From the NCBI RefSeq assembly GCF_039535095.1, contig NZ_BAAAWN010000001.1:1054001-1118000 (forward strand): a stretch of DNA of 64,000 bases, written 5' to 3'. The notes beneath the pieces are model-generated. The model saw only the letters and a list, made by a program, of their open reading frames with translations, was not told where the DNA came from and ran no database searches. This document shows, piece by piece, positions 33,717 to 43,685 of this stretch (positions are counted from its first letter, which is position 1; every line of letters begins with the position of its first letter). Origin of the DNA: Arthrobacter ramosus (lineage in GTDB: Bacteria > Actinomycetota > Actinomycetes > Actinomycetales > Micrococcaceae). A program made the translations under genes and the position numbers.

Positions 33717-35564
33717 ATGACTGACAACGCCAGCCCCGAACCGGAGGCTACCCACCTCGAGACAGAGTCGGACAAGAGCGCGCGGGGGGCCATGGTCCTG
33801 GAAGTACGCGACCTCAGCGTCGACTTCGGTGTCGACAAAAAATGGGTTCCTGCCGCCATCGGACTGAACTACGAGGTCCGGGCCGGTGAGGTCCTCGCCA
33901 TCGTCGGCGAGTCTGGTTCCGGCAAGAGCGCCAGTTCCATGGCCCTGCTCGGCTTGCTCCCCAGCAACAGCCGCGTTCGGGGGAGTGTCAAGCTCTCGGG
34001 CAAGGAATTGCTGGGTGACAAGTCAGGCAACATCCGGGAGGTCCGTGGCAAGGACGTCGCCGTGATCTTCCAGGAGCCCATGACAGCACTCAACCCGGTG
34101 TACACCGTGGGTGCGCAGATAGTGGAGACGATCCGGCTGCACAACTCGATCTCCCCTGATGAAGCAAGGCAACGGGCCGTGCGCATGCTCGAGCTCGTGG
34201 AGCTTCCCGACCCGGAGAAGGCCTTCAAGTCCTATCCTCACCAGCTCTCCGGCGGCCAGCGGCAGCGAGCCATGATCGCGCAGTCATTGTCCTGCGATCC
34301 CAAACTCTTGATCGCAGACGAACCCACTACTGCCCTGGACGTGACTGTCCAGGCCGAAATCCTGGACCTGATGCGCAACCTGCGTAACAAGCTGGACAGC
34401 GCCATCGTCCTGATCACCCACGACATGGGCGTGGTGGCCGACCTCGCCGATCGTATTGCCGTGATGCGCAAGGGCGTCATCGTGGAGAGCGGCACTGCGC
34501 AACAGATCTTCAGTAACCCGAAGCACGAATACACACAAGCTCTCCTAGCCGCTGTTCCCCACTTGGGACAAGGGGCGGACACAGCCGACGTCGACGTGAC
34601 CGCAGCATTGGCTGCGGCAACCAATACGGAGCTGGAGTCCGTTGAACATGACGAGCTGCTGCGCCGGGAACGCGAGAACCAGGCTGCTTTGAAGGCAGCG
34701 GCTGACGAAGCTGCAAAGCCCAAGGGTGAGCCTGTGCTTGAGCTGATCGACGTGGCTATCGAGTACCCCAAACAGGGCCGGGTTCCCGCGTTCCGCGCCG
34801 TCGAGGGCGCCAACTTGGTGATCTATCCCGGTCAAGTGGTAGGCCTTGTTGGGGAGTCCGGCTCGGGCAAAACGACCATTGGACGCGCCGCCGTCGGGCT
34901 CTTGCCCGTAGCCGCGGGCAGCATGCATGTGGTGGGGCAGGACATTTCCGCCGCAAAGCGGAATGGAAAGCAACTGCACGAAGTGCGGCGGGACATCGGC
35001 ATGGTGTTCCAGGATCCGTCGTCGTCGCTGAACCCGCGGCTGCCCATCGGCGAAAGCATCGGCGAACCGATGTTCCTCGCCCGGGTCGCGAAAGGCGTCG
35101 ATCTGCAGAAACGGATTGAGACCCTCCTGGACCAGGTGGAACTGCCGCGCGGCTACCGCAACCGGTATCCGCATGAATTGTCAGGCGGCCAGAAGCAGCG
35201 CGTCGGCATTGCCCGGGCGCTGTCCCTGCAGCCCAAGCTCATGGTCGCGGATGAGCCGACGTCGGCGCTGGACGTTTCGGTACAGGCAAAGGTCCTGGAA
35301 CTCTTCCAGAACCTGCAGAGGGAGCTGGGATTCGCGTGCCTGTTCGTCACGCACGACCTCGCCGTGGTGGATGTGCTCGCAGACCGGATCTGCGTGATGC
35401 AGCGGGGCCGGATCGTGGAGCAGGGCACCCGGGAGCAGATTCTTCGCAATCCGCAGGAGCCCTACACGCAGAGGCTGCTGGCCGCGGTGCCGCTTCCGGA
35501 CCCTGAGAAGCAGCGCGAGCGTCGGGAACTTCGCGCCCAGCTCATGGCCGCAGGGATCGAGTAG
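33717..35564 (+). CDS. Oligopeptide ABC importer 1, fused DppD-DppF ATPase
   Basis: A 615-residue protein with two ABC ATPase modules. Module 1 (about 25-290) has Walker A GESGSGKSA ending at K70, signature LSGGQRQRAMIAQSL and DEPTTALDV. Module 2 (about 335-600) has GESGSGKTT, LSGGQKQRVGIARAL and DEPTSALDV. In many bacteria these are two genes. It powers the importer formed by the lipoprotein and the two permeases before it, despite the antisense PH-domain gene between them. A terminator follows at 35612. Confidence 0.92.
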   Translation: MTDNASPEPEATHLETESDKSARGAMVLEVRDLSVDFGVDKKWVPAAIGLNYEVRAGEVLAIVGESGSGKSASSMALLGLLPSNSRVRGSVKLSGKELLGDKSGNIREVRGKDVAVIFQEPMTALNPVYTVGAQIVETIRLHNSISPDEARQRAVRMLELVELPDPEKAFKSYPHQLSGGQRQRAMIAQSLSCDPKLLIADEPTTALDVTVQAEILDLMRNLRNKLDSAIVLITHDMGVVADLADRIAVMRKGVIVESGTAQQIFSNPKHEYTQALLAAVPHLGQGADTADVDVTAALAAATNTELESVEHDELLRRERENQAALKAAADEAAKPKGEPVLELIDVAIEYPKQGRVPAFRAVEGANLVIYPGQVVGLVGESGSGKTTIGRAAVGLLPVAAGSMHVVGQDISAAKRNGKQLHEVRRDIGMVFQDPSSSLNPRLPIGESIGEPMFLARVAKGVDLQKRIETLLDQVELPRGYRNRYPHELSGGQKQRVGIARALSLQPKLMVADEPTSALDVSVQAKVLELFQNLQRELGFACLFVTHDLAVVDVLADRICVMQRGRIVEQGTREQILRNPQEPYTQRLLAAVPLPDPEKQRERRELRAQLMAAGIE

Positions 35565-35611
35565 CAACCCGGAGGCATTCCCGGCGGCACGTACCGGCGG
35601 TCGCAACCGCT

Positions 35612-35652
35612 AAAGAGTCCCTGTCGGCCATTGGCCGGCGGGGCTCTTTTTC
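35612..35652 (+). terminator. Terminator after peptide importer 1
   Basis: AAAGAG... pairs with ...CTCTTT through a GC-rich stem closed by a short ATT loop (GGCC-ATT-GGCC), with one or two mismatches, followed by a T-run. This is a good rho-independent terminator 50 bases after the fused ATPase gene. Confidence 0.75.
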
Positions 35653-35773
35653 GTGGTTTTTTGAGGCACTGAGTGCGTCCGTTGCACCCCTTTGGGGTGC
35701 CCGAAAAAGCCCTATATTCCGGGGGAAACCAGGGATCATGCATGTCGAGTCTAGCAAGGAAGCGCCTATTACG

Positions 35774-35813
35774 TGAAATGACTGCTTCATTTACTTGAAA
35801 TGACTGCTTCATT
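35774..35813 (+). promoter_or_regulatory. Two tandem palindromic operator sites, 22-bp period
   Basis: An 18-bp sequence is repeated exactly at 35774-35791 and 35796-35813. Each copy contains AATGA-N5-TCATT, a perfect inverted repeat, so these look like two sites for a dimeric regulator, placed on the same face of the helix (22 bp is about two turns). They are about 175 bases before the second binding-protein gene, in an AT-rich region, within the stretch of 425 bases that separates the two importers. Confidence 0.6.
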
Positions 35814-35989
35814 ACTGAAACTGTCAAGAGCACACTTCGTTGTTCATGCCAATGGGATTCCATATTTCGGACAAGGTGTGGTTAGGATTACACATCCATG
35901 TAGGCCGCGTCACAGGATAATTCTGTGTCTGGCCCCGGGGGCAGCTATGAGTTGCCCCGCCCCATCCCCCTGAATCCATAGGAGGCGGA

Positions 35990-37672
35990 ATGCGTTTTTC
36001 GCGCACTTCCAAAGCTCTTGGCTTGCTGGCTGTCGCCGCACTTGCCCTCACCGGATGCGGTAGCTCTGGCTCCGGAAGCAGTGGCCAGACCGCTGCCGGC
36101 GATCCGAGCAAAATCATCACCGCATACAGCAATGAACCCCAGCACCCCCTGATCCCTTCCAACACCAACGAGGTGTACGGTGGCCGCGTTGTCGACCTCC
36201 TGTTCGAAGGCCTGACCAGCTACGACGCCAATGGCAAGTCCGTGAACGCACTCGCGGAATCCATTGACACGAGCGACGGCCAGAACTACACCATCAAGGT
36301 CAAGAAGGGCGCCAAGTTCACCAACGGCGAGGCAGTCACCGCCAAGAGCTTCGTTGATGCTTGGAACTTCGCCGCACTGAGCACCAATGCCCAGTCCAGC
36401 AGCAGCTTCTTCGAATCCATCGAAGGCTACGACGCAGTCAGCGCCGTCACGAAGACCAAGGGCGCGGACGGCAAGTCAACGTCGACTCCCGCACCGACCG
36501 CCCAGACGATGTCCGGCCTGGTGCTGAAGGACGATTCGACCATCACGGTCAAGCTGGCACAGCCGGAGGCCGACTGGCCGCAGCGCCTCGGCTACTCCGC
36601 CTTCATGCCGCTTCCGGCCGACGCACTCAAGGACCCGAAGGCCTTCGGCGAAAACCCCATCGGCAACGGCCCGTACAAGATGGCCGCCAAGGGTGCCTGG
36701 CAGCACGACAGCCAGATCGCCCTCGTCAAGAACCCTGACTACCAGGGCACTCGTATGGCCAAGAACGGCGGCGTGACCTTCAAGTTCTACACCGACCCGG
36801 CTCCGGCTTACACGGACGTCCAGGCCAACAACCTTGACGTTACCGACGTCCTGCCGACGAACGCCCTGAAGACCTACACCACGGACTTCCCGGACCACAG
36901 CCTGAACAAGGCTTTCGCAGGCAACGCAACCCTGAACATCCCGAACTACCTGCCTGAGTTCCAGGGACCCGCCGGCCAGCTGCGTCGCCAGGCCATCTCC
37001 ATGGCGATCAACCGCGATGAGATCACCAAGGTCGTCTTCAACGGCACCCGTATCCCGGCGAAGGACTTCACGTCTCCGTCCATCGATGGCTACAACGCCA
37101 ACGTGACCGGCTCCGACGTTCTGAAGTTCGACGCCGCGAAGGCCAAGGACCTCTGGGCAAAGGCAGACGCCATGAGCCCGTGGCCCGCCGCCAAGGTTCT
37201 CCAGCTCGCGTACAACACCGATGGTGGCAACAAGGAATGGATTGACGCCGTTGCCAACAACCTGAAGAACAACCTCGGCATCAAGGCAGAAGGCCAGCCG
37301 TTCGCCAAGTTCGCCGAGATCCTGAACCTCCGCACGGCCAAGACCCTCCCGGGCTTCACCCGCGCCGGTTGGCAGGCAGACTATCCGTCGCTGTTCAACT
37401 TCCTCGGCCCGCTGCTGAAGACCGGTGCCAGCGCGAACTACGAGGGTTACAGCAACCCTGAGTTCGACAAGCTGCTGACCGAGGGCCTGGCATCCAAGTC
37501 CACGGACGACGCCAACAAGAAGTTCACCCAGGCACAGGAAATCCTCTTCAAGGACCTCCCGAACCTGCCCCTGTGGTACCAGGCACGCCAGGCTGTATGG
37601 AGCCAGAACGTTAGCAACGTTGACTCCGGCTGGAACGGCGTCCTGCTGTACTACAACATCACCGCAAAGTAG
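35990..37672 (+). CDS. Oligopeptide ABC importer 2, substrate-binding lipoprotein
   Basis: A 560-residue family 5 solute-binding lipoprotein. The lipobox is LTGC with lipidated C23. Family pieces include EPQHPLIPSNTNEVYGGRVVDLLFEGL, AKFTNGEAVTAKSFVDAWNF and GNGPYKMAAKGAWQHDS, close to the OppA/DppA group that binds peptides of various lengths. It shares its start region with the receptor at 28402, including MRF, TSKA and an identical ribosome binding site, so the two probably arose from a common ancestor. Confidence 0.93.
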   Translation: MRFSRTSKALGLLAVAALALTGCGSSGSGSSGQTAAGDPSKIITAYSNEPQHPLIPSNTNEVYGGRVVDLLFEGLTSYDANGKSVNALAESIDTSDGQNYTIKVKKGAKFTNGEAVTAKSFVDAWNFAALSTNAQSSSSFFESIEGYDAVSAVTKTKGADGKSTSTPAPTAQTMSGLVLKDDSTITVKLAQPEADWPQRLGYSAFMPLPADALKDPKAFGENPIGNGPYKMAAKGAWQHDSQIALVKNPDYQGTRMAKNGGVTFKFYTDPAPAYTDVQANNLDVTDVLPTNALKTYTTDFPDHSLNKAFAGNATLNIPNYLPEFQGPAGQLRRQAISMAINRDEITKVVFNGTRIPAKDFTSPSIDGYNANVTGSDVLKFDAAKAKDLWAKADAMSPWPAAKVLQLAYNTDGGNKEWIDAVANNLKNNLGIKAEGQPFAKFAEILNLRTAKTLPGFTRAGWQADYPSLFNFLGPLLKTGASANYEGYSNPEFDKLLTEGLASKSTDDANKKFTQAQEILFKDLPNLPLWYQARQAVWSQNVSNVDSGWNGVLLYYNITAK

Positions 37673-37704
37673 TCCTACCGGACTTGTTCCAAGCTCGTTA
37701 GCGT

Positions 37705-37735
37705 ATGGGGGTCCGGCCACAAACCGGGCCCCCAT
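37705..37735 (+). terminator. Intercistronic hairpin after binding protein 2
   Basis: The arms 37705-37716 and 37724-37735 form a 12-bp stem with a single T:G-type mismatch and a 7-base loop. It lies between the binding-protein stop and the permease start, as in importer 1, and probably tunes the receptor-to-permease ratio. Confidence 0.55.
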
Positions 37736-37805
37736 GCCTTGATTCGGCACGAAAGCTGTCCCTAATGAATCCCCACATTTTCAAGAGCGCCCAGGAACCG
37801 TTGCT

Positions 37806-38735
37806 GTGACCCAGTACATCCTCCGGCGTTTGCTGCAGGTCATTCCCGTGTTCCTGGGAACCACCCTGCTCGTGTACTTCATGGTCTTTGCCCTCCCGGG
37901 CGACCCCATCCGCGCCCTGTTCGGCGACCGACCGCCCAGCGAGTCCGTCATTGCCGCGCTGCGCCAGCAATACAACCTCGACCAGCCGTTCTGGGTCCAG
38001 TACGGCCTGTTCCTCAAGAACCTCTTCACGTTCAACCTCGGAGTGGACTTCACCGGCCAGCCAATCGCCGCCACCCTTGGCCGCGTTTTCCCGGTCACCG
38101 CCATGCTCGCCGTCGAGGCTCTTGCCATCCAGGCTGTCTTCGGTGTGGCCTTCGGCCTGATTGCCGGCCTGCGCAAGGGGAAGATCTTCGACTCCACCGT
38201 GCTGGTCGCCTCACTCGTGGTCATTGCCGTCCCGACGTTCGTCCTGGGCTTCGTGCTTCAGCTCGTCGTCGGCGTGCAGCTCGGCTGGGCCAAGCCGACC
38301 GTTGGATCCAACGCGGACTGGGGCACCCTGATCCTTCCGGCCACGGTCCTCGGCCTCGTGTCCTTTGCCTACGTGCTGCGCCTCACCCGCGCCTCGGTCA
38401 TTGAAAACATGAACGCCGACTACGTCCGCACCGCAACCGCGAAAGGCCTCTCCCGCCCCCGCGTAGTCCTGGCCCACATCCTGCGGAACTCCATGATTCC
38501 CGTGGTCACCTACCTGGGCGCGAACCTGGGTGGCTTGATGGGCGGCGCGATCGTCACCGAAGGCATTTTCAACGTGCCCGGCGTCGGCCAGAAGCTCTAC
38601 CAAGCCGTGATCCGCAGCGAAGGCCCCACCGTCGTCGCCATTGTGAGCGTCCTGGTACTGGTTTTCGTTGCCGCCAACCTGTTGGTGGACCTCCTTTACG
38701 CCTGGCTTGACCCCAGGATTCGCTATGAAAAGTAG
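37806..38735 (+). CDS. Oligopeptide ABC importer 2, permease (OppB-like)
   Basis: A 309-residue permease of ordinary DppB/OppB length. It begins TQYILRRLLQVIPVFLGTTLLVYFMVFALPGDPIRALFGD, has GVDFTGQPIAATLGRVFPVTAMLAVEALAIQAVFGVA in the middle and the EAA loop ENMNADYVRTATAKGLSRPRVVLAHILRNSMIPVV. Unlike the corresponding protein of importer 1 it lacks the large membrane insert. The end overlaps the next gene. The start is GTG. Confidence 0.92.
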   Translation: MTQYILRRLLQVIPVFLGTTLLVYFMVFALPGDPIRALFGDRPPSESVIAALRQQYNLDQPFWVQYGLFLKNLFTFNLGVDFTGQPIAATLGRVFPVTAMLAVEALAIQAVFGVAFGLIAGLRKGKIFDSTVLVASLVVIAVPTFVLGFVLQLVVGVQLGWAKPTVGSNADWGTLILPATVLGLVSFAYVLRLTRASVIENMNADYVRTATAKGLSRPRVVLAHILRNSMIPVVTYLGANLGGLMGGAIVTEGIFNVPGVGQKLYQAVIRSEGPTVVAIVSVLVLVFVAANLLVDLLYAWLDPRIRYEK

Positions 38736-39693
38736 ATCCGTTATGAAAAGTAACCGTGAGATCGAGCACTACATTGCCCCTATCGACGAGACACCGCTGC
38801 TGGCGACCGATACCCTCAAGGTCGACGCCGCACCCCTGAGCCTGTGGGCGGATGCCTGGCGGAAGCTCCGCCGTCGGCCGCTCTTCATCATCTCGGCGCT
38901 CATGATTCTGCTGCTCCTCGTCGTCGCGTTCTTCCCGGGCCTGTTCACGCAGACAGCCCCGAACGACAACTGCCAGCTGGGCGACTCCCTCGCGGGCCCC
39001 TCGGCCGGCCACCCCCTGGGATTCACCTTCCAGGGCTGCGACATCTACTCCCGCGTCATCCACGGCACGCAGGCATCCTTGACTGTCGGCGTCGTCTCCG
39101 TCATCTTCGTCCTGATCATCGGAGTTACGCTCGGCGCGCTTGCAGGCTTCTTCGGCGGCTGGGTCGACACCATCATTGCCCGCATTGGCGACATCTTCTT
39201 CGCCTTGCCGTTGGTCCTCGGCGCACTGGTAGTTACCCAGCTCCCCTTCTTCCGCGAGAACAAGAGCGTCTTCACCGTGGTCATGGTCATTGTGATGCTC
39301 GGCTGGCCGCAAATGGCCCGAATCACCCGAGGTGCCGTGATCGAGGTCCGCAACGCGGATTTCGTCACTGCCGCACGCTCGCTCGGTGTCTCCAAGATCG
39401 GCACGCTGGTCCGGCACGTCGTTCCGAACGCTCTCGCGCCGATCATCGTCCTGGCCACCATGGAGCTTGGCGTCTTCATCGTGACGGAGGCAACGCTGTC
39501 CTTCCTTGGCATTGGCCTGCCCGGCAGCATCATGTCCTGGGGTAACGACATTTCCGCAGCGAAGGACACGTTGCGCACCAACCCCGAGGTGCTGATGTTC
39601 CCCGCAACCGCACTGTCCATCACGGTCCTGAGCTTCATCATGCTTGGCGACGCGTTGCGTGACGCCCTTGATCCCAAGAGCCGCAAGCGATGA
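38725..39693 (+). CDS. Oligopeptide ABC importer 2, permease (OppC-like)
   Basis: A 322-residue permease with a cytoplasmic N-terminus and about six segments. HPLGFTFQGCDIYSRVIHGTQASLTVG, GATLGALAGFFGGWVD-like pieces and the EAA loop DFVTAARSLGVSKIGTLVRHVVPNALAPI define the OppC group. Two ATGs, at 38725 and 38743, lie in duplicated ATGAAAAGTA sequences. The first is preferred because AGGA precedes it at proper spacing and it overlaps the upstream stop by eleven bases; the second has no ribosome binding site. Confidence 0.9.
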   Translation: MKSRSVMKSNREIEHYIAPIDETPLLATDTLKVDAAPLSLWADAWRKLRRRPLFIISALMILLLLVVAFFPGLFTQTAPNDNCQLGDSLAGPSAGHPLGFTFQGCDIYSRVIHGTQASLTVGVVSVIFVLIIGVTLGALAGFFGGWVDTIIARIGDIFFALPLVLGALVVTQLPFFRENKSVFTVVMVIVMLGWPQMARITRGAVIEVRNADFVTAARSLGVSKIGTLVRHVVPNALAPIIVLATMELGVFIVTEATLSFLGIGLPGSIMSWGNDISAAKDTLRTNPEVLMFPATALSITVLSFIMLGDALRDALDPKSRKR

Positions 39694-39704
39694 AGGAGGC
39701 AATC

Positions 39705-41417
39705 ATGACAACGTCCAACATCACCATCGACGAAGCCGGAACCGAAGAGCGTCCGCTCCTGGAAATCCGGGACCTCGCCATCTCCTTCCAGACGGCGGGC
39801 GGCGAATTCCAGGCCGTCAAGAACGCGCACCTGACCATCATGCCCGGCGAGACTGTCGCCATTGTGGGCGAGTCCGGTTCGGGAAAGTCGACGACGGCGC
39901 TCGCCGCCATCGGCCTCCTGCCGGAGAACGGCAGGGTTTCCGGCGGGCAGATCCTGCTCGACGGCGAGGACATCTCGCATGCTCCGGAACGGCGCATGAT
40001 CGAGCTGCGCGGCAACACGATCGGCATGGTTCCGCAGGATCCGATGTCCAACCTCAACCCGGTTTGGAAGATCGGCTACCAGGTCCGCGAGACATTGCGC
40101 GCCAACGGCAAGCCCAGCGGTCCTGCCGACGTCGCCCGCGTCCTGGGGGAAGCCGGCTTGCCGGACGCCCGACGCCGCGCCAAGCAGTATCCGCACGAAT
40201 TCTCCGGCGGCATGCGCCAGCGGGCCCTGATCGCCATCGGCCTGTCCTGCCAGCCGCGGCTCCTGATTGCGGATGAGCCGACGTCGGCCCTGGACGTCAC
40301 GGTGCAGCGCCAGATCCTGGACCACCTCGAAACCATGACCGCGGAGCTCGGCACGGCAGTCTTGCTCATCACCCACGATCTTGGCCTGGCTGCCGAGCGT
40401 GCGGACAAAGTGGTGGTCATGTACCGCGGCAACGTGGTGGAGGCCGGCCCTTCGCTCGAATTGCTCCGCAACCCGCAACACCCCTACACCCAGCGGTTGG
40501 TGGCCTCGGCGCCGTCCCTCGCTTCCAGGAGGATCCAGGCTGCCAAGGCCGAAGGAATCCGGACGGAAGAACTCCTGGCGCCCACCGAAGCTGTGGTCGA
40601 AAAGGCGTTGTCGGACGACGTCCTGAAGGTCGAGAGCCTCAGCAAGGTCTTCAAGCTGCGCTCCGGAGTGGGCAAGGCAACGGACTTCAAAGCGGTGGAC
40701 AACGTCTCGTTCAACGTCAAACGCGGGACGACGACGGCGATCGTGGGGGAGTCGGGTTCCGGCAAGTCCACGGTGGCCCAGATGGTCCTCAACCTGCTCG
40801 CACCGACGTCGGGGCGGATCGTGTTCGACGGCGTTGACACCTCCACCCTGAACAGCCGGGAGATCTTCAAGTTCCGGCGCCGAGTCCAGCCGATTTTCCA
40901 GGACCCGTACGGTTCGCTCGACCCGATGTACAACATCTTCAGGACCATCGAGGAACCGCTCCGGACCCACAAGATCGGTGACAAGGTCAGCCGCGAGAAG
41001 AAGGTCCGGGAACTCCTGGACCAGGTGGCGCTGCCGCAGTCCACCATGCAGCGGTACCCGAACGAGCTCTCCGGCGGGCAAAGGCAGCGCGTCGCGATCG
41101 CGCGGGCCCTGGCCCTCGACCCCGAAGTGATCATCTGTGACGAGGCGGTCTCCGCCCTGGACGTTTTGGTGCAGGCGCAGGTACTGAACCTTCTTGCCGA
41201 GCTGCAGTCCAATCTCGGACTGACGTACCTCTTCATCACGCACGACCTCGCCGTCGTGCGGCAGATCGCCGACCATGTCTGCGTGATGCAGAAGGGCAAG
41301 CTCGTGGAAACGGGCAGCACGGACGACGTCTTCGATTCGCCGCAGCAGGACTACACCAAGGCGCTGCTTCACGCGATCCCGGGTGCCAGCCTGATGCTGC
41401 CGCCCGTAGTGGCCTGA
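39705..41417 (+). CDS. Oligopeptide ABC importer 2, fused OppD-OppF ATPase
   Basis: A 570-residue protein with two ABC modules. Module 1 has GESGSGKSTT, FSGGMRQRALIAIGL and DEPTSALDV; module 2 has [24 protein letters not shown] and DEAVSALDV, where Ala replaces the usual Pro after Glu. The ATG at 39705 is chosen because AAGGAGG lies before it; the ATG at 39690 would be within that site. It energises importer 2. A terminator with T-tract follows at 41460. Confidence 0.92.
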   Translation: MTTSNITIDEAGTEERPLLEIRDLAISFQTAGGEFQAVKNAHLTIMPGETVAIVGESGSGKSTTALAAIGLLPENGRVSGGQILLDGEDISHAPERRMIELRGNTIGMVPQDPMSNLNPVWKIGYQVRETLRANGKPSGPADVARVLGEAGLPDARRRAKQYPHEFSGGMRQRALIAIGLSCQPRLLIADEPTSALDVTVQRQILDHLETMTAELGTAVLLITHDLGLAAERADKVVVMYRGNVVEAGPSLELLRNPQHPYTQRLVASAPSLASRRIQAAKAEGIRTEELLAPTEAVVEKALSDDVLKVESLSKVFKLRSGVGKATDFKAVDNVSFNVKRGTTTAIVGESGSGKSTVAQMVLNLLAPTSGRIVFDGVDTSTLNSREIFKFRRRVQPIFQDPYGSLDPMYNIFRTIEEPLRTHKIGDKVSREKKVRELLDQVALPQSTMQRYPNELSGGQRQRVAIARALALDPEVIICDEAVSALDVLVQAQVLNLLAELQSNLGLTYLFITHDLAVVRQIADHVCVMQKGKLVETGSTDDVFDSPQQDYTKALLHAIPGASLMLPPVVA

Positions 41418-41459
41418 CGGGCCCGGCGCCCGTCGGCTGAGTGCCAGTTGGACGAGCAG

Positions 41460-41505
41460 AAGAGCCGGTACCACTTCCGTGGGGGGAAGTGGTCCCGGCT
41501 CTTTT
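41460..41505 (+). terminator. Rho-independent terminator after peptide importer 2
   Basis: AGAGCCGG (41461-41468) pairs with CCGGCTCT (41495-41502), and ACCACTTCC inside pairs with GGAAGTGGT, closing on a short G-rich loop and followed by TTTT. The stem totals about 17 bp with few mismatches. It ends the operon. Confidence 0.85.
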
Positions 41506-41540
41506 GCTGTTTCCGGCTTGTCCCGGAACTCGCCGCCGAT

Positions 41541-41556
41541 TGTGATGAAGGGCACA
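41541..41556 (+). promoter_or_regulatory. CRP/GlxR-like site upstream of typA
   Basis: TGTGA-N6-GCACA stands about 160 bases before the typA start. It differs by one base from the TGTGA-N6-TCACA consensus of CRP and of the actinobacterial homologue GlxR, and matches exactly the form found before gltA at 48031. The same block is part of a wider ATTGTG/CACAAT inverted repeat. Confidence 0.45.
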
Positions 41557-41713
41557 ATTCGGCAGCCTTGGGAGTGATTTTTAGGCCAATAAATACCACA
41601 GCGTTTAGACTCTATGAAGGTGCCCTGTGTCAAAGGGTCTAATCCGTCGTGCGTTCCGGTTGGAAATGTCGCGATACAACAGCTGACTTCACCACTGAAT
41701 CGAGCCATTACGC

Positions 41714-43642
41714 ATGTCTGAAACCACCACCAACACCGCCGCGGCCACTGCATCGCGCAGTGATCTGCGCAACGTCGCGATCGTGGCCCACGTTGACCAC
41801 GGCAAGACCACCCTGGTCGACGCCATGCTCAAGCAGACCAACTCCTTCGCCGAGCACAACCACCTGGAAGACCGCGTCATGGACTCCGGTGACCTGGAGC
41901 GCGAAAAGGGCATCACCATCCTCGCCAAGAACACCACGGTTGCCTACAACGGCCCGTCGTCCAATGGCGAGACCATCACCATCAACGTGATCGACACCCC
42001 CGGCCACGCCGACTTCGGTGGCGAGGTGGAGCGCGGCCTGTCCATGGTTGATGGCGTGGTCCTCCTGGTCGACGCTTCCGAAGGTCCGCTGCCGCAGACC
42101 CGCTTCGTGCTCCGCAAGGCCCTTGCCGCGCACCTGCCCGTCATCCTGCTGGTCAACAAGACCGACCGCCCCGACGCCCGCATCGACGAGGTTGTGCACG
42201 AGTCCATGGACCTGCTCCTTGGCCTGGCCTCCGACCTCGCGGACGAAGTTCCGGACCTGGACCTGGACAAGATCCTGGAAGTTCCCGTGGTCTACGCCGC
42301 AGCCAAGGTCGGCCGCGCCTCCCTGGACCAGCCGGCTGATGGCTCGGCACCGGACAACGAGGATCTCGAACCCCTCTTCAAGACGATCATCGAGCACATC
42401 CCGGCGCCGACGTACAACCCGAACGGTGTCCTGCAGGCGCACGTCACCAACCTGGACGCTTCCCCGTTCCTCGGCCGCCTCGCACTCCTGCGCATCTACA
42501 ACGGCACCCTCCGCAAGGGCCAGACCGTCGCTTGGGCGCGTGCCAACGGCGAACTGAAGAACGTCAAGATCACCGAGCTCCTCGCCACCAAGGCCCTCGA
42601 CCGCGTTCCGACCGACTCGGCCGGCCCGGGCGAGATCGTGGCTGTTGCCGGTATCGAGGAAATCACCATTGGTGAGACCCTGACCGACGCCGAGAACCCG
42701 CAGCCGCTGCCCCTCATTACGGTGGATGACCCCGCGATCTCCATGACCATCGGTATCAACACCTCCCCGCTGGCCGGCAAGGTCAAGGGCGCCAAGGTTA
42801 CCGCCCGCCAGGTGAAGGATCGCCTGGACAAGGAACTGATCGGTAACGTCTCCATCAAGGTTCTGCCCACCGAGCGTCCCGATGCTTGGGAAGTCCAGGG
42901 CCGTGGCGAGCTTGCGCTGGCCATCCTCGTGGAGCAGATGCGACGCGAAGGCTTCGAACTGACTGTCGGCAAGCCGCAGGTTGTCACCCGGACCATCGAC
43001 GGCAAGATCCACGAGCCGATGGAACACATGACCATCGACGTTCCCGAAGAGTACCTCGGTGCGGTCACGCAGCTCATGGCCGCCCGCAAGGGCCGCATGA
43101 CCAACATGGCCAACCACGGTACGGGCTGGTGCCGCATGGAATTCATCGTTCCGGCACGTGGCCTCATCGGCTTCCGCACCAAGTTCCTCACGGACACCCG
43201 TGGCGCCGGCATCGCTTCCTCGATCTCCGAAGGCTACGAGCCGTGGGCCGGCCCCATCGAATACCGCACCAACGGTTCGATGGTTGCCGACCGTGCCGGC
43301 GTCGTCACCCCCTTCGCCATGATCAACCTGCAGGAACGCGGCTCCTTCTTCGTGAAGCCCACGTCCGAGGTCTACGAAGGCATGATCGTCGGCGAGAACT
43401 CCCGCGCCGACGACATGGACGTCAACATCACGAAGGAAAAGAAGCTCACCAACATGCGTGCCGCTTCCTCCGACACCTTCGAGAACCTGACGCCGCCCCG
43501 CGATCTCACCCTCGAAGAGTCCCTCGAATTCGCCCGCGAAGACGAGTGCGTTGAGGTGACCCCGGAGTCCATCCGTATCCGCAAGCTGATCCTGGACGCC
43601 AACGAGCGCGCCAAGGCCACCCGCGCCCGCGCCAAAGTCTGA
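41714..43642 (+). CDS. typA: Translational GTPase TypA/BipA
   Basis: A 642-residue ribosome-associated GTPase. The G domain has AHVDHGKTT (26-34), the switch I region [20 protein letters not shown] and NKTD. Domain II, two EF-G-like domains (III and V) and the TypA-specific C-terminal domain follow, giving the standard length. It takes part in 50S assembly and stress adaptation. The position fits Rv1165 of the mycobacterial core order. A strong terminator lies 55 bases after the stop. Confidence 0.95.
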   Translation: MSETTTNTAAATASRSDLRNVAIVAHVDHGKTTLVDAMLKQTNSFAEHNHLEDRVMDSGDLEREKGITILAKNTTVAYNGPSSNGETITINVIDTPGHADFGGEVERGLSMVDGVVLLVDASEGPLPQTRFVLRKALAAHLPVILLVNKTDRPDARIDEVVHESMDLLLGLASDLADEVPDLDLDKILEVPVVYAAAKVGRASLDQPADGSAPDNEDLEPLFKTIIEHIPAPTYNPNGVLQAHVTNLDASPFLGRLALLRIYNGTLRKGQTVAWARANGELKNVKITELLATKALDRVPTDSAGPGEIVAVAGIEEITIGETLTDAENPQPLPLITVDDPAISMTIGINTSPLAGKVKGAKVTARQVKDRLDKELIGNVSIKVLPTERPDAWEVQGRGELALAILVEQMRREGFELTVGKPQVVTRTIDGKIHEPMEHMTIDVPEEYLGAVTQLMAARKGRMTNMANHGTGWCRMEFIVPARGLIGFRTKFLTDTRGAGIASSISEGYEPWAGPIEYRTNGSMVADRAGVVTPFAMINLQERGSFFVKPTSEVYEGMIVGENSRADDMDVNITKEKKLTNMRAASSDTFENLTPPRDLTLEESLEFAREDECVEVTPESIRIRKLILDANERAKATRARAKV

Positions 43643-43685
43643 TCCTGCGCGGACTGCGTACTGACGCACTGAACGGACTGACGTA

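Noticed and set aside
39045..41753. Minus-strand open frame of 902 codons
   Set aside because: Antisense to the second importer's permease and fused ATPase; composition is arginine/histidine-rich shadow translation with no domain.
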